Source: Treponema denticola (lineage in GTDB: Bacteria; Spirochaetota; Spirochaetia; Treponematales; Breznakiellaceae). Taken from it: a stretch of DNA of 64,000 nt. The notes beneath the pieces were generated by a model. It made no database searches, had not been told where the DNA came from, and saw only the letters and a program-made list of their open reading frames with translations. Position numbers and translations under genes: made by a program. Below, piece after piece: positions 37,414 to 48,081 of the stretch. Positions within the stretch are counted from its first letter, which is position 1; each line of letters begins with the position of its first letter. The stretch covers positions 1 to 64,000 of the forward strand of contig DYPP01000007.1 of assembly GCA_020719845.1 (NCBI GenBank), read 5' to 3'.

Positions 37414-37722
37414 ATGACTAAGGAACGAATTCGCGTACGATTGCGCGGTTTCGACGTAGAGCTGATCGATCAGAGCGCGAAATCCATCGTTCAGACGGTC
37501 CAGAAGGCGGGCGCCAAGGTTTGCGGTCCGATACCGTTGCCCACCCGCATCAACAAGGTGACCGTACTTCGTTCACCCCATGTGAACAAAAAAGCGCGGG
37601 AGCAGTTCGAGATGCGGACCCACAAGCGCCTGATCGACATAATCGATCCGTCTTCGGAAGTCATGGATTCTTTGATGAAGCTTGAGTTGCCTGCGGGCGT
37701 GGACGTAGAGATTAAGCAATAG
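37414..37722 (+). CDS. rpsJ: 30S ribosomal protein S10
   Basis: A 102-residue S10 (NusE): [71 protein letters not shown]. Also acts with NusB/NusG in transcription antitermination. TTGGAGGAA precedes the ATG. First gene of the S10 group. Confidence 0.97.
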   Translation: MTKERIRVRLRGFDVELIDQSAKSIVQTVQKAGAKVCGPIPLPTRINKVTVLRSPHVNKKAREQFEMRTHKRLIDIIDPSSEVMDSLMKLELPAGVDVEIKQ

Positions 37723-37782
37723 CGAATCGGGGCAGACGGTTCCGCGACCACGGAATAACGTGCCCTTACATGGAGCGTTTGG

Positions 37783-38403
37783 ATGTTGGGTCTAATGGCC
37801 AAGAAAGTGGGCATGACGCAGGTCTTCGACGACGAGGGGAATCTTACTCCGGTAACGGTGCTCCGGGTCGATCCGAATATCGTCATCGCCCAAAAGACCG
37901 AAGAGAAGCACGGGTACACCGCGGTCGTTCTCGGGGTCGACGACAAAAAGAAGAGCCGGGTTACCAAGCCCTACTCCGGACAGTTTCCCGAAGGCATGGC
38001 GCCCAAAAAGCGCATCCGGGAACTTCGCGACTTTGAAAAAGAGTGTGCCGTCGGCGATTCGCTGGGCGCCGACCTTTTGGCGGATTGCCGCTTCGTGGAC
38101 GTAACCGGTACTTCCAAGGGTAAGGGCTTCCAGGGCGTCGTCAAGCGCTGGGGTTTCGGAGGTGGACGCAGCACCCACGGTTCCAAATTTCACCGTGAAG
38201 CGGGCTCCACCGGCCAGTGCACCTCGCCGGGGCGTTCATTCAAAAACATCAAGATGCCCGGCCGCATGGGACGGGACCGGATCACGGTCCTGAATCTGAG
38301 GGTCGTTAAAGTAGACGTCGACAAACAACTGATAATGGTTCGTGGAGCCGTGCCCGGTGTCAACAAGGGTACTGTGCTCGTTCGCGCCGCGGTCAAGAAA
38401 TAG
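37783..38403 (+). CDS. rplC: 50S ribosomal protein L3
   Basis: A 206-residue L3: LGLMAKKVGMTQVFDDEGNLTPVTVLRV, VTGTSKGKGFQGVVKRWGFGGGRSTHGSKFHREAGSTGQCTSPGRSFKNIKMPGRMG. The loop with GSTGQC reaches the peptidyl-transferase centre. Confidence 0.97.
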   Translation: MLGLMAKKVGMTQVFDDEGNLTPVTVLRVDPNIVIAQKTEEKHGYTAVVLGVDDKKKSRVTKPYSGQFPEGMAPKKRIRELRDFEKECAVGDSLGADLLADCRFVDVTGTSKGKGFQGVVKRWGFGGGRSTHGSKFHREAGSTGQCTSPGRSFKNIKMPGRMGRDRITVLNLRVVKVDVDKQLIMVRGAVPGVNKGTVLVRAAVKK

Positions 38404-38414
38404 CGGGGAATGCA

Positions 38415-39080
38415 ATGAAGCGGACAGTCTATTCCACCGACGGAAAAGAGCTTCGCAGCATTGAGCTGGATGATGCCGTGTTCGGTCTTCCGGTCAATGA
38501 AGAAGTCATCTGGTATGCCGTCAACAATGAATTGGCCAACAAGCGCCTCGGCACCGCCAGTACGAAGGATCGTGGCGAGGTTCACGGATCCAACGCCAAG
38601 CCCTACAAGCAGAAGGGTACTGGGCGCGCGCGGCGGGGCGATAAAAAATCGCCCATCATGGTCGGCGGGGGCATCGTTTTCGGGCCCAAGCCCCGGGATT
38701 TTTCCTACGCCATGCCCAAGAAGGCCAAGCGGGTGGCCATGAAGAGCATTCTGAGCCTGAAGGCCCAGAGCGATCTTTTGAAGGTTATCGAGGATTTTTC
38801 CGTCGAATCCGGAAAAACCAAGGATCTGGTAAAAATACTGCAGAATTTCGGCGCCGACGAACGGACGGTCATCGTGCTCAAGGACGACGACGCCCAGGTC
38901 AAGCGGGCGGGGAAGAATATTCCCTGGCTGAGCTTTTTGTCCTACAACCGGCTACGGGCCCATGATCTGTTCTACGGGCGCCGGGTCTTGATGCTGGAAA
39001 GCGCCGCCAAAAATCTGGGCGATTTCTACAAGACCGAAGCCAAGCCGGCTGCCGTCGCCGCCAAGGAGGCCGCGCTGTGA
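38415..39080 (+). CDS. rplD: 50S ribosomal protein L4
   Basis: A 221-residue L4 with the extended-loop signature [52 protein letters not shown]. It lines the exit tunnel and represses the S10 operon in E. coli. The C-terminus is Ala-rich. It overlaps rplW by three bases. Confidence 0.96.
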   Translation: MKRTVYSTDGKELRSIELDDAVFGLPVNEEVIWYAVNNELANKRLGTASTKDRGEVHGSNAKPYKQKGTGRARRGDKKSPIMVGGGIVFGPKPRDFSYAMPKKAKRVAMKSILSLKAQSDLLKVIEDFSVESGKTKDLVKILQNFGADERTVIVLKDDDAQVKRAGKNIPWLSFLSYNRLRAHDLFYGRRVLMLESAAKNLGDFYKTEAKPAAVAAKEAAL

Positions 39081-39361
39081 CCTATGAACAAGTGCTCATC
39101 GAGCCGGTGCTCTCCGAAAAGGCCAACGGCCTGCGGGAAGAAGGGAAGTACGTGTTCAAAGTATCTCCCCAGGCGACCAAGATACAGATCAAGGAGGCGG
39201 TGCGCCGCCTCTTCAACGTGCATCCCATTTCCTGCACCGTGATGGTCGTCGGCGGCAAGCCGAAGCGGCTGCGGGGCAGGGCGGGGTATACCGCCAATTG
39301 GAAGAAGGCTATCGTCCGCCTGCCTAAGGATGAAAAGATCGCCCTCTTCGAAGGCGTGTAG
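39077..39361 (+). CDS. rplW: 50S ribosomal protein L23
   Basis: A 94-residue L23: VLIEPVLSEKANGLREEGKYVFKVSPQATKIQIKEAVRRLFNVHP and the tunnel loop GKPKRLRGRAGYTANWKKAIVRL. The GTG start at 39077 (GTGA overlap with the rplD stop) is supported by AAGGAGG seven bases upstream. It is a docking site for trigger factor and SRP. Confidence 0.95.
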   Translation: MTYEQVLIEPVLSEKANGLREEGKYVFKVSPQATKIQIKEAVRRLFNVHPISCTVMVVGGKPKRLRGRAGYTANWKKAIVRLPKDEKIALFEGV

Positions 39362-39385
39362 GCCGGCGGGAATTAGGGGAAAATT

Positions 39386-40210
39386 ATGGGTATAAGAACA
39401 TATAAGCCGATGACTCCGGGCCAACGGCAGCGGGTCAGCTTGGATTTTGCCGAACTGACCACGGATCGTCCCGAAAAATCCCTGACCAGCGGCCGCATGG
39501 AAAAAGCGGGCCGCGGCGCCAAGGGCCGCATCAGCGTCTGGCACAAGGGCGGCGGACACAAGCGCCGCTACCGGGAGATCGACTTCAAGCGCGATAAGCT
39601 GGGTATTCCCGGCAAGGTCGCGACCATCGAGTACGATCCCAACCGCAGCGCCAACATCGCCCTGGTCAACTACGTGGACGGCGAAAAGCGCTACATCATC
39701 GCGCCTAAGGGCTTGACCGTGGGAACGCAGATCATGAGCGGCCCCGGCGCCGCCATCGAGGTGGGCAACACGCTGCCCCTGGAAAACATTCCGCTGGGCT
39801 TCACGGTGCACAACGTAGAGCTCAACCTGGGCCGGGGCGGCCAGTTGGTGCGTTCCGCCGGCGCCGGCGCCCTGATCGCCGCCAAAGAGGGCGACTACGT
39901 CACCGTCAAGCTGCCTTCCGGCGAAATGCGCATGGTGTTCCATAAGTGCTCCGCCACCATCGGCGAAGTGGGCAACGAAGAGCACATGAACGTGCAGCTC
40001 GGCAAAGCCGGCCGCAAGCGCTGGATGGGCGTACGGCCCACGGTCCGCGGTATGGCGATGAACCCGGTCGATCACCCCCATGGTGGCGGCGAGGGTCGCA
40101 ACAAGGGTGTCAATCCGGTAAGCCCCTGGGGTCAACCGGCCAAGGGGTACAAGACCCGCAACAAGCATAAGCCGTCTTCCCGGTTTATCGTCAGCCGCGG
40201 CAAGAAATAG
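39386..40210 (+). CDS. rplB: 50S ribosomal protein L2
   Basis: A 274-residue L2. [45 protein letters not shown] and the C-terminal [27 protein letters not shown] with the conserved His residues near the peptidyl-transferase centre are all present. Confidence 0.98.
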   Translation: MGIRTYKPMTPGQRQRVSLDFAELTTDRPEKSLTSGRMEKAGRGAKGRISVWHKGGGHKRRYREIDFKRDKLGIPGKVATIEYDPNRSANIALVNYVDGEKRYIIAPKGLTVGTQIMSGPGAAIEVGNTLPLENIPLGFTVHNVELNLGRGGQLVRSAGAGALIAAKEGDYVTVKLPSGEMRMVFHKCSATIGEVGNEEHMNVQLGKAGRKRWMGVRPTVRGMAMNPVDHPHGGGEGRNKGVNPVSPWGQPAKGYKTRNKHKPSSRFIVSRGKK

Positions 40211-40219
40211 GAGCGAGGG

Positions 40220-40501
40220 GTGTCAAGGTCGGTCAAAAAGGGGCCCTTTATTGAAAAGAGCCTGTACAAGAAAATCGTGGAGATGAGCAAGGCCGGGGAT
40301 CGCAAGATGGTTAAAACCTATTCCCGCTGTTCAACGATCATCCCCGAAATGGTTGGTGGGACGATTTCCGTGTATAACGGAAAAACCTGGGTGCCCGTGT
40401 ACATAACGGAAAACCTGGTCGGTCACAAGCTTGGCGAATTCTCGCCCACCCGGATTTTCCGGGGGCACGCGGGTTCGGACAAAAAGGCCGCGAAGAAGTA
40501 G
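40220..40501 (+). CDS. rpsS: 30S ribosomal protein S19
   Basis: A 93-residue S19: [64 protein letters not shown]. The GTG start at 40220 fits the conserved N-terminus and follows GAGGG. Confidence 0.96.
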   Translation: MSRSVKKGPFIEKSLYKKIVEMSKAGDRKMVKTYSRCSTIIPEMVGGTISVYNGKTWVPVYITENLVGHKLGEFSPTRIFRGHAGSDKKAAKK

Positions 40502-40502
40502 G

Positions 40503-40877
40503 ATGGATATGAAGGACCAAGAAAAGAAGGGTTATCAGGCGATCAGCAAATATCTCATCGCTTCTCCGTTCAAGGTCAGGCCGGTGGCCGACCTGGTGCG
40601 CCGCAAGGCGTACCCGGAAGCCATGTCCATCCTCGACAACATGCCCCACAAGGGGGCGCGCCTGCTCCGGAAAACGGTCAAGTCCGCAGCTTCCAACGCG
40701 CTGGATCTCAACAAGCAGCTGGATGAAGCCATGCTGTACGTCAAGGAGATCCGCATCGACGAGGGTCCGCGGATGAAGCGGGTATGGTTCCGCGCCCGCG
40801 GCCGGGCTGATATGCTGCTCAAGCGGATGTGCCATATCACCGTGGTCATCGACGAAATCGCGAAGGCGGGGGAATAA
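40503..40877 (+). CDS. rplV: 50S ribosomal protein L22
   Basis: A 124-residue L22: [43 protein letters not shown] and the hairpin loop [31 protein letters not shown] that lines the exit tunnel. ATG 40503 directly follows the rpsS stop; ATG 40509 is equally possible. The longer frame into rpsS is rejected. Confidence 0.94.
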   Translation: MDMKDQEKKGYQAISKYLIASPFKVRPVADLVRRKAYPEAMSILDNMPHKGARLLRKTVKSAASNALDLNKQLDEAMLYVKEIRIDEGPRMKRVWFRARGRADMLLKRMCHITVVIDEIAKAGE

Positions 40878-40878
40878 C

Positions 40879-41583
40879 GTGGGACAAAAAGTAAATCCGA
40901 TAGGACTGCGGATCGGCATCAACAGGACCTGGGCTTCCCATTGGTACGTCGATCCCAAGGAATACGCCGATACGCTGCACGAAGATCTGAAGCTGCGCAA
41001 AATCATCGTCAACCTGCCCGAAACCAAGGGCGCCGATATTGCCGAACTGGAGATCGTCCGGCATCCCCAGCGGATCACGATCGTCATCCATACCGCGCGT
41101 CCCGGCGTCATCATCGGCGTCAAGGGCGCCAATATAGAAAAGATCGGCTCCGAGCTGCAGAAGCTGGTTTCCAAAAAGATCCAGATCAAGATCAAGGAAG
41201 TGCGCAACGCGGACAGCAACGCCCAGCTCATTTCCCAGAACATCGCCCGCCAGCTGCTGGCCCGCGGCTCCTTCCGCAAGGCCATGAAGCAGGCGATCGG
41301 CAACGCCATCAAGAAGGGCAACGCCCAGGGCGTCAAGGTGCGGCTGTCCGGACGCCTCGGCGGCGCGGAAATGTCCCGTACCGAAGAATACAAGGAAGGC
41401 CGCGTGCCCCTGCATACCCTGCGCGCCGATATTGAATACGGTTTTTCCGAAGCCCATACCACCTTCGGCGCCATCGGCGTCAAGGTGTGGGTCTACAACG
41501 GCATGAAGTACGGCAAAGAACAGAAAGAAGATGCGGGCGTACTGGTGCGCAAGCGGCGGGAACGCGCTCCCGCGAGGAGTTGA
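40879..41583 (+). CDS. rpsC: 30S ribosomal protein S3
   Basis: A 234-residue S3: [24 protein letters not shown], a KH domain with [29 protein letters not shown], and the C-terminal domain with [32 protein letters not shown]. The GTG start at 40879 fits the conserved GQKVNP. Part of the mRNA helicase region of the 30S subunit. Confidence 0.97.
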   Translation: MGQKVNPIGLRIGINRTWASHWYVDPKEYADTLHEDLKLRKIIVNLPETKGADIAELEIVRHPQRITIVIHTARPGVIIGVKGANIEKIGSELQKLVSKKIQIKIKEVRNADSNAQLISQNIARQLLARGSFRKAMKQAIGNAIKKGNAQGVKVRLSGRLGGAEMSRTEEYKEGRVPLHTLRADIEYGFSEAHTTFGAIGVKVWVYNGMKYGKEQKEDAGVLVRKRRERAPARS

Positions 41584-41586
41584 GGT

Positions 41587-42012
41587 ATGCTGAGTCCTAA
41601 ACGAGTTAAATACCGGAAAGTGCAGCGCGGGAGCATGCCGGGCAACGCGACCCGGGGAAACCTGGTTTCCTACGGCGATTTCGCCCTTGTTTCCCTGGAT
41701 CGGATGTGGATCACCAATCGCCAGATCGAAGCGGCGCGTATCGCGCTGAACCGGCATATCAAGCGCGGCGGCAAGCTCTGGATCCGCGTCTACCCGGACA
41801 AACCCTACACCAAGAAGCCCGCGGAAACCCGGATGGGCAAGGGCAAGGGAGCTCCGGAATACTGGGTGGCGGTGGTCAAACCGGGTACGATTCTTTTTGA
41901 GCTGGGCGGCGTCGACCGCAGCCTGGCGGAAGAAGCGATGCGTCTGGCGGGAACCAAATTGCCGATCAAGACCAAGTTCGCCGCCCGTGCGGATATGGAA
42001 CTGGGCGCCTGA
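41587..42012 (+). CDS. rplP: 50S ribosomal protein L16
   Basis: A 141-residue L16: [87 protein letters not shown]. The last motif includes the tRNA-contacting loop. Confidence 0.97.
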   Translation: MLSPKRVKYRKVQRGSMPGNATRGNLVSYGDFALVSLDRMWITNRQIEAARIALNRHIKRGGKLWIRVYPDKPYTKKPAETRMGKGKGAPEYWVAVVKPGTILFELGGVDRSLAEEAMRLAGTKLPIKTKFAARADMELGA

Positions 42013-42039
42013 ACCTGGTCGCGGAGAAGGAAATAAGGT

Positions 42040-42237
42040 ATGAAGAATTCGTTCAAGAACATGTCGATGCAGGAACTCGTCGCAAAGCGGGACGAGCTGA
42101 ACAAGAAATATATGGAACTCCGCTTTCAGATGGTCATCGGCCACGTGGAGAATCCGCTCCAGAAGCGCACCATGCGCCGGCAGATCGCGCGGCTCCATAC
42201 CTTGATCCGTCAGAACGAACTGACCGCTAAGGCATAA
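42040..42237 (+). CDS. rpmC: 50S ribosomal protein L29
   Basis: A 65-residue helical hairpin L29: [61 protein letters not shown] precedes the ATG. Confidence 0.94.
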   Translation: MKNSFKNMSMQELVAKRDELNKKYMELRFQMVIGHVENPLQKRTMRRQIARLHTLIRQNELTAKA

Positions 42238-42248
42238 AGGAGCGTATC

Positions 42249-42521
42249 GTGGAAGACCAGACCGTTCAGACGGGGAAAGAGAAAAGGGAATTCGTGGGCA
42301 TCGTCAAAAGCGACAAGATGGACAAGACCATCGTCGTCTATATCGAATCCAAGACCTTGCACGCGACGTACAAAAAATACATCATGCGCACCAAGAAGAT
42401 CAAAGCCCACGACGAGCAGAACAGCGCCAAGATCGGCGACCGCGTGCGGGTGGTGGAGTGTCGGCCGCTCAGCAAGGACAAGTGCTGGAACCTGGTTGAG
42501 ATCATCGAGCGCGCGAAATAG
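42249..42521 (+). CDS. rpsQ: 30S ribosomal protein S17
   Basis: A 90-residue S17: [76 protein letters not shown]. The GTG start at 42249 follows AAGGAG. Confidence 0.95.
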   Translation: MEDQTVQTGKEKREFVGIVKSDKMDKTIVVYIESKTLHATYKKYIMRTKKIKAHDEQNSAKIGDRVRVVECRPLSKDKCWNLVEIIERAK

Positions 42522-42539
42522 GCCGGAGGGAACAAGGCA

Positions 42540-42908
42540 ATGATTCAAGTAGAAACATTCCTGAATGTGGCCGATAACTCGGGCGCCAAAATCGTGCAGT
42601 GCATCAAGGTGCTCGGCGGTTCCAAGCGCAAGTACGCGAGTATCGGCGACATCATCGTCGTGGCGGTCAAGGATACCCTGCCCACCTCGGCGATCAAGAA
42701 GGGCACCGTCGAAAAAGCGGTGGTGGTTCGGACTCATAAGGAATATCGTCGACCCGACGGGACCTACATTCGCTTCGACGACAACGCCTGCGTTATCATC
42801 GACGCGAACAAGAATCCCAAGGGCAAACGCATTTTTGGGCCCGTAGCCCGTGAGTTGCGCGAGAAGGACTATATGAAAATAGTATCCCTCGCGCCTGAGG
42901 TTCTGTAA
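42540..42908 (+). CDS. rplN: 50S ribosomal protein L14
   Basis: A 122-residue L14: [84 protein letters not shown]. Confidence 0.97.
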   Translation: MIQVETFLNVADNSGAKIVQCIKVLGGSKRKYASIGDIIVVAVKDTLPTSAIKKGTVEKAVVVRTHKEYRRPDGTYIRFDDNACVIIDANKNPKGKRIFGPVARELREKDYMKIVSLAPEVL

Positions 42909-42919
42909 GGAGCGGCGGT

Positions 42920-43237
42920 ATGATTGAACACAAGTTCAAGCTGAAAAAAGAAGATACCGTCCAGATCATAGCCGGCAAGGACAAGGGTAAACGCGGAAAG
43001 ATCCTCAAGATCATCCGCGATAAAGACCGGGTTCTCGTTGAGGGCGCCAACATCGTCAAAAAAGCGATGAAGCGCCGCAGCCAGCAGGATCGTGGCGGTA
43101 TTGTAGAGCTGGAAGCGGCGATGCACATTTCCAATGTGATGATCGTTTGTAAAAAATGCGGACCCACCCGTATCGGGTACAAGCTGGAAGGGGACAATAA
43201 AATCCGGGTCTGCAAAAAGTGCGGAGAGGCGTTGTAA
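42920..43237 (+). CDS. rplX: 50S ribosomal protein L24, zinc-ribbon form
   Basis: A 105-residue L24: [23 protein letters not shown] (KOW) and a C-terminal zinc ribbon [25 protein letters not shown]. The stop overlaps the rplE ATG by one base (TAATG). Confidence 0.95.
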   Translation: MIEHKFKLKKEDTVQIIAGKDKGKRGKILKIIRDKDRVLVEGANIVKKAMKRRSQQDRGGIVELEAAMHISNVMIVCKKCGPTRIGYKLEGDNKIRVCKKCGEAL

Positions 43238-43788
43238 TGAAGAACTACGAACCGCGGCTCAAGAAGATCTACAAGGAGAATATCGCTCCGGAGATGTTCA
43301 AGGAGTTCGGATACAAATCGACGATGCAGACGCCGAAGGTCGATAAGATCGTCGTCAGCATGGGCGTAGGCGAAGCTCTTCAAAACAAGAAGCTTCTTGA
43401 CGCGGCGATCGACGATTTGACCCACATCACGGGCCAGAAAGCCGTCAAGACCAAGGCGCGCAAGAGCATCGCCAACTTTAAAATTCGTGAGGGCCAGGAA
43501 ATCGGGGCCCGGGTTACCCTGCGGGGAACCATCATGTACGAATTTCTCGACCGCCTCGTGAACGTGGCGCTGCCCCGCGTCAAGGACTTCCGCGGCGTCA
43601 ACCAGAACGCGTTCGACGGTCGCGGGAACTATTCGCTCGGCATCACCGAGCAGATCATTTTCCCGGAAATCGACTTCGACAAGATCGAACGTGTTGCCGG
43701 ACTCAACATCGCCATCGTGACGACGGCGAAGACGGACGCGGAGGGCAAAGCCCTCCTCGCCAAGTTCGGCATGCCATTCAGGAAGTAA
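43237..43788 (+). CDS. rplE: 50S ribosomal protein L5
   Basis: A 183-residue L5: [75 protein letters not shown] and [24 protein letters not shown]. Binds 5S rRNA. ATG 43237, coupled to rplX, is chosen; the extension from 43219 lies in rplX. Confidence 0.96.
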   Translation: MKNYEPRLKKIYKENIAPEMFKEFGYKSTMQTPKVDKIVVSMGVGEALQNKKLLDAAIDDLTHITGQKAVKTKARKSIANFKIREGQEIGARVTLRGTIMYEFLDRLVNVALPRVKDFRGVNQNAFDGRGNYSLGITEQIIFPEIDFDKIERVAGLNIAIVTTAKTDAEGKALLAKFGMPFRK

Positions 43789-43799
43789 GCGAGGAACCA

Positions 43800-43985
43800 A
43801 TGGCCAGAAAAGCAATGATCATCAAGGCCCTGCGGGTGCCGAAATATTCGACCAGAAAGGTTAATCGATGCCGGATCTGCGGGCGCGCCCGGGGCTACCT
43901 GGGCAAATATGAAATGTGCCGTCTATGCTTTCGCAAGCTTGCGAGCGAAGGTCTTATTCCCGGCGTCACCAAATCAAGTTGGTAA
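43800..43985 (+). CDS. rpsN: 30S ribosomal protein S14, zinc form (type Z)
   Basis: A 61-residue S14 with [25 protein letters not shown]: two CxxC pairs define the zinc-binding form, and RGYLGKY is the usual conserved stretch. No zinc-free paralogue is in this window. Confidence 0.96.
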   Translation: MARKAMIIKALRVPKYSTRKVNRCRICGRARGYLGKYEMCRLCFRKLASEGLIPGVTKSSW

Positions 43986-43999
43986 GGTAGGAGAGAAGG

Positions 44000-44398
44000 A
44001 TGAGCATTTCAGATCCTATCGCGGATATGCTGACGAAAATCCGGAATGCCGGCATGGCGCGGCATGAAAAAGTTGATATCCCCACCTCCAAGCTGAAGCT
44101 TGAAATCGTCAAGATCTTGAAGACCGAGGGATTCATCAAGAATTTCAAGAAGATCAACCAGGACGGTGCCAATACCATCCGGGTCTTTCTGAAGTACGAT
44201 GAGCTGACCGTACCGGTCATCCACGGCATTCAGAAGGTATCCACCCCTGGTAGACGGGTGTACGCTGGGTATAAGAACCTGCCCCGGGTCTACAACGGAT
44301 ACGGAACGCTGATCGTCTCTACGTCGATCGGCGTCACCACCGGAAAGAAGGCCGCCGAGAAGAAGGTCGGCGGCGAAATCATTTGCACCGTCTGGTAA
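44000..44398 (+). CDS. rpsH: 30S ribosomal protein S8
   Basis: A 132-residue S8: [45 protein letters not shown] and [51 protein letters not shown]. It is the spc operon repressor in E. coli. Confidence 0.96.
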   Translation: MSISDPIADMLTKIRNAGMARHEKVDIPTSKLKLEIVKILKTEGFIKNFKKINQDGANTIRVFLKYDELTVPVIHGIQKVSTPGRRVYAGYKNLPRVYNGYGTLIVSTSIGVTTGKKAAEKKVGGEIICTVW

Positions 44399-44408
44399 GA
44401 GGTAGCCT

Positions 44409-44948
44409 ATGTCGCGTATCGGAAAGATTCCGGTCAAGCTTCCCCAGGGCGTTAAAGTCGCCATCGGCACCGATTCAATCACGGTTGAAGGTCCGAAGGG
44501 AAAGTTGACCCAGAAGTATAATCCCCTGGTGGCGTTCGCCGCCCAAGGGGACGAGATCAACGTCACCCGGAAGAACGAAGAAAAGCAGAGCAAGTCTTTT
44601 CACGGTCTGTACCGCAACCTGTTGAACAACATGGTGATCGGCGTCTCCACCGGCTTTACCCGCTCCCTGGTGGTGACCGGCGTCGGCTACCGGGCCGAGG
44701 TCAAGGGCGAACTTTTGTCCATGAACCTGGGTTATTCCAACGATATCTTCGTGCAGATTCCGAAGGACTTGAAGGTGATCGTGGATCCCTCCGGCAAGGT
44801 GGTGATCAGCGGCATCGACAAGCAGCGGGTCGGCGAATTCGCCTCCCAGGTGCGCAAGCTCCGTCTGCCCGAGCCCTACAAGGGCAAGGGGATTCGGTAC
44901 GACGACGAGACCATCAGAAGGAAAGTCGGCAAGTCCGGCGTTAAATAA
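44409..44948 (+). CDS. rplF: 50S ribosomal protein L6
   Basis: A 179-residue L6: [16 protein letters not shown], the repeated domain with [19 protein letters not shown], and the C-terminal [24 protein letters not shown]. Confidence 0.97.
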   Translation: MSRIGKIPVKLPQGVKVAIGTDSITVEGPKGKLTQKYNPLVAFAAQGDEINVTRKNEEKQSKSFHGLYRNLLNNMVIGVSTGFTRSLVVTGVGYRAEVKGELLSMNLGYSNDIFVQIPKDLKVIVDPSGKVVISGIDKQRVGEFASQVRKLRLPEPYKGKGIRYDDETIRRKVGKSGVK

Positions 44949-44959
44949 GGTAGCATGCT

Positions 44960-45322
44960 ATGATACGGAAAATGGTCGAGAAAGACAGAAAGCGTCTTAA
45001 AAGAAAGATTCATATCCGCAAACGCATATCCGGTACGGTGGACAAGCCGCGGATGAGCGTCTTCCGGAGCAATCGTTCCTTGTACGTACAGGTTATCGAC
45101 GACAAGGTCGGCACCACGATCGCGTCCGCCTCTACCCTGGAAAAGGAACTGAAGGCAATCAAGCGTACCGTCGATGGCGCCGCTCAGCTCGGCGAGATCA
45201 TGGGTAAACGTCTTCTGGAGAAGAACATTACCAAAGTGGTCTTTGACCGGAACGGATATCTGTATCACGGCGTCGTCAAAGCGATCGCCGACGGCGCCCG
45301 GAAAGCCGGGATCCAGTTCTAG
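44960..45322 (+). CDS. rplR: 50S ribosomal protein L18
   Basis: A 120-residue L18: [50 protein letters not shown] and [28 protein letters not shown]. Binds 5S rRNA. Begins 11 bases after rplF. Confidence 0.96.
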   Translation: MIRKMVEKDRKRLKRKIHIRKRISGTVDKPRMSVFRSNRSLYVQVIDDKVGTTIASASTLEKELKAIKRTVDGAAQLGEIMGKRLLEKNITKVVFDRNGYLYHGVVKAIADGARKAGIQF

Positions 45323-45330
45323 GGGGCAGG

Positions 45331-45852
45331 ATGGACCACTCAAGAGATAGAGATCGTGACAGAGGCTACCAGGAAAAGGAATTCGTCGAAAAGCTGGTCA
45401 AGCTCAACCGGACGGCCAAGGTCGTCAAGGGCGGACGCCGCTTTTCGTTCTCCGCGCTGACCGTCGTGGGCGACCGCAAGGGCAACGTGGGCTACGGATT
45501 CGGCAAGGCCAACGACGTTTCCGAAGCCATCCGCAAGAGCATCGACAAGGCCAAGCGCAACATGATCAAGCTGCCGATCAAGAACGGCACCATACCGCAC
45601 GAGATCATCGGCAGCTTCAAAGCCTCCGCGGTATTGCTGAAGCCGGCTTGTTCCGGCACGGGCATCATCGCCGGCGGACCGATCCGGGCCATCATGGAGG
45701 CCGGCGGCATCAGCGACATACTCAGCAAGTCCCTGGGCGCCAACAGTCCGTACAACGTCGTCAAGGCTACCTTCAAGGGTATCAACTCCATGATGAACGC
45801 CAAGGCGGTGTCCAAGAACCGGGGCAAAACCCTGAAAGATCTGTGGGGATAA
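45331..45852 (+). CDS. rpsE: 30S ribosomal protein S5
   Basis: A 173-residue S5: [91 protein letters not shown]. The N-terminus ([14 protein letters not shown]) is short and charged. Confidence 0.97.
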   Translation: MDHSRDRDRDRGYQEKEFVEKLVKLNRTAKVVKGGRRFSFSALTVVGDRKGNVGYGFGKANDVSEAIRKSIDKAKRNMIKLPIKNGTIPHEIIGSFKASAVLLKPACSGTGIIAGGPIRAIMEAGGISDILSKSLGANSPYNVVKATFKGINSMMNAKAVSKNRGKTLKDLWG

Positions 45853-45856
45853 GATT

Positions 45857-46042
45857 ATGGCAAAGAGGATAAGAATCCGGCTGGTGCGCAGCACCATCGG
45901 GACGCTGCCGGCCCAGCGGGCTACGGTGCGTTCCCTGGGTCTGCGGAAAATCGGTTCCGTGACCGAGCAAGACAGTTCCCCCGCCGTACTCGGTATGGTC
46001 AAGGCCGTCGCCCACCTGGTGGCGGTTGAGGAGATTGAATAA
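45857..46042 (+). CDS. rpmD: 50S ribosomal protein L30
   Basis: A 61-residue L30: KRIRIRLVRSTIGTLPAQRATVRSLGLRKIGSVTEQDSSPAVLGMVKAVAHLVAVEE. It ends directly before the rplO ATG. Confidence 0.95.
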   Translation: MAKRIRIRLVRSTIGTLPAQRATVRSLGLRKIGSVTEQDSSPAVLGMVKAVAHLVAVEEIE

Positions 46043-46495
46043 ATGCACGATTTTGATCTGCGCGCCCCCCAGGGGGCCAACAAGAAGAAACGGATCGTCG
46101 GCCGCGGTCAGGGTTCCGGCTTGGGGACTACCTCGGGCAAGGGCAACAACGGTCAGCAGTCCCGCTCGGGCGGCAAAACGTACGTCGGCTTCGAAGGCGG
46201 ACAGATGCCGCTGTACCGCCGCCTGGCGCACCGCGGTTTTTCCAACTATCCCTTCAAAAAGACCTTCCAGGTGGTCAATCTGGGCGAAGTCCAGAAGCGC
46301 TTCAACGACGGCGACACCGTCGACCTGGCCGCGCTGATCCAGAAGGGTCTGGTCAAGGGCGTTTTGCCGGTCAAGATCCTCGGCGATGGGGAATTCACCA
46401 AAAAACTCATGTTCAAGGTGGACGCGATTTCCGCTCCCGCCAAGGAATCGATTGAGAAGGCAGGCGGTTCCGTAGCCGCTTCTGTCGACGCGTAG
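46043..46495 (+). CDS. rplO: 50S ribosomal protein L15
   Basis: A 150-residue L15: KKKRIVGRGQGSGLGTTSGKGNNGQQSRSGGKTYVGFEGGQMPLYRRLAHRGFSN and a C-terminal domain ending in AKESIEKAGGSVAA. It precedes secY by 19 bases. Confidence 0.96.
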   Translation: MHDFDLRAPQGANKKKRIVGRGQGSGLGTTSGKGNNGQQSRSGGKTYVGFEGGQMPLYRRLAHRGFSNYPFKKTFQVVNLGEVQKRFNDGDTVDLAALIQKGLVKGVLPVKILGDGEFTKKLMFKVDAISAPAKESIEKAGGSVAASVDA

Positions 46496-46514
46496 CGCGG
46501 GCGGGGGACGTTTC

Positions 46515-47834
46515 ATGGCCAGTAACCCTTTGTTTGGCATCTTCAGGGTCAAGGAATTACGCGAGCGCGTCCTCTTTACGGCGGCCATGCTCGTCGTCTT
46601 CCGCCTGGGGGCGGTCCTGCCCATACCAGGAATCAACATCAACGCCCTGAAGGCGTATTTTCTGTCCCAGCAGAATTCGGGCAACGCCATCGTCGACTAT
46701 CTTGACTTCTTCGCCGGCGGCGCCTTTTCCAACTTCTCCGTCTTCATGTTGGGCATCATGCCCTACATCTCCATGTCCATCATCATGCAGCTCTTCCTGA
46801 TCATCTTCCCCAGTCTGAAGAAAATCTCCGAAGAAGAAGGCGGGCGGAAAAAGATCCAGAGCTATCAGCGCATGGGTACGGTGCTGGTCTGCGTCATCCA
46901 ATCCTACGCGGTCACCGTGTGGGCGGACCAGATCCCCAACGCCGTCACCATGGCCAAGCTTCCCTATACGCTGATCGCCATGCTGACCGTAACCACGGGC
47001 ACCATGTTCCTGATGTGGGTGGGCGAGCAGATCACCAAGCGCGGCATCGGCAACGGCATTTCGCTGCTTATTTTTGCCGGCATCGTGGCGCGCCTGCCGA
47101 CGGCGGTCTACGAGCTGGTCAGCAAGGTGCGGACCCGGGAACTCAACCCGGTTTTCGTCATCGTCGTGTTCGCCATGTTCGCCGCCATCGTGGCGCTGGT
47201 CGTGTTCGAACAGCAGGGTCAGCGCAAGATTCCGGTGCACTACGCCAAACGCGTCGTCGGACGGAAAATGTACGGTGCCCAGAACACCTACATTCCCTTC
47301 AAGATCAACCCGTCGGGGGTAATTCCGGTCATCTTCGCTTCTTCCATTCTGACTTTCCCCCTGCAGATTGCGTCCGGCATCGGCGCCAACGTCAAGTGGC
47401 TGGCGGATTTCTCCAACTGGCTGAGCCCCCACGGCATCGCCTACAATATCCTGTACGTCGTTTTCATCATCTTCTTTGCCTATTTCTACACCCAGGTGAC
47501 GCTGAATCCGATGGAAATCGCCAAGAACATCCGGGAAAACGGCGGGTCCATACCGGGAATCAGAACCGAGCGTATCGAAGAATACATGATGGGCATCCTC
47601 AACCGCATCATCCTGCCCGGGTCGTTGTATCTGGCGCTGATCGCGGTCATGCCCACCATCATTCAGACGCTGTTCAACTTTCCTTCGTCGATCTCCTACC
47701 TGATGGGCGGCACGTCGCTGTTGATTTTGGTGGGCGTCGATCTGGACACCATGAGCCAGGTGGAAGCCTTGCTCAAAATGCACCACCACGAAGGGTTGAC
47801 CAAGAAGGGTAAGCTGCGGTCCCGGAATCTGTAG
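46515..47834 (+). CDS. secY: Preprotein translocase subunit SecY
   Basis: A 439-residue ten-helix channel. MASNPLFGIFRVKELRERVLFTAAMLVVFRLGAVLPIPGI at the N-terminus, MPYISMSIIMQL, YQRMGT, RGIGNGISLLIFAGIVARLP, YIPFKINPSGVIPVIFASSILTFP and GTSLLILVGVDLDTMSQVEALLKMHHHEG are classic SecY segments. The usual downstream adk, map and infA are not here; rpmJ follows. Confidence 0.98.
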   Translation: MASNPLFGIFRVKELRERVLFTAAMLVVFRLGAVLPIPGININALKAYFLSQQNSGNAIVDYLDFFAGGAFSNFSVFMLGIMPYISMSIIMQLFLIIFPSLKKISEEEGGRKKIQSYQRMGTVLVCVIQSYAVTVWADQIPNAVTMAKLPYTLIAMLTVTTGTMFLMWVGEQITKRGIGNGISLLIFAGIVARLPTAVYELVSKVRTRELNPVFVIVVFAMFAAIVALVVFEQQGQRKIPVHYAKRVVGRKMYGAQNTYIPFKINPSGVIPVIFASSILTFPLQIASGIGANVKWLADFSNWLSPHGIAYNILYVVFIIFFAYFYTQVTLNPMEIAKNIRENGGSIPGIRTERIEEYMMGILNRIILPGSLYLALIAVMPTIIQTLFNFPSSISYLMGGTSLLILVGVDLDTMSQVEALLKMHHHEGLTKKGKLRSRNL

Positions 47835-47877
47835 CGCAAGTACTAGGCGAAACTTGTAAAATTCGCTTTAATAACCA

Positions 47878-47927
47878 GATCGGGTTCGCGCTGCACCCCC
47901 CCAGGTCTACATGGCGCGGTTCCGATC
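47878..47927 (+). other. Hairpin between secY and rpmJ
   Basis: GATCGG pairs with CCGATC at the base and CGCGC with GCGCG further in, with an internal loop between. It lies 27 bases before rpmJ-rpsM-rpsK-rpsD-rpoA, where E. coli has the S4-binding leader of the alpha operon; whether this is the equivalent cannot be told by eye. Confidence 0.45.
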
Positions 47928-47953
47928 AGTGAACAATAGAGGGGAGTAGTAGG

Positions 47954-48067
47954 ATGAAAGTCCGAACAAGCGTAAAGCCCATTTGCGATAAATGCAAGGT
48001 GATCAAACGGAACGGCATCGTCCGCATCATTTGTTCCAATCCGAAGCATAAACAGCGCCAGGGTTAA
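47954..48067 (+). CDS. rpmJ: 50S ribosomal protein L36
   Basis: A 37-residue L36: [36 protein letters not shown], with the Cys-Cys-Cys-His zinc site of the zinc-binding form. AGTAGG precedes the ATG, and rpsM begins 14 bases after the stop. Confidence 0.95.
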   Translation: MKVRTSVKPICDKCKVIKRNGIVRIICSNPKHKQRQG

Positions 48068-48081
48068 GGAGGTAGACTGAT

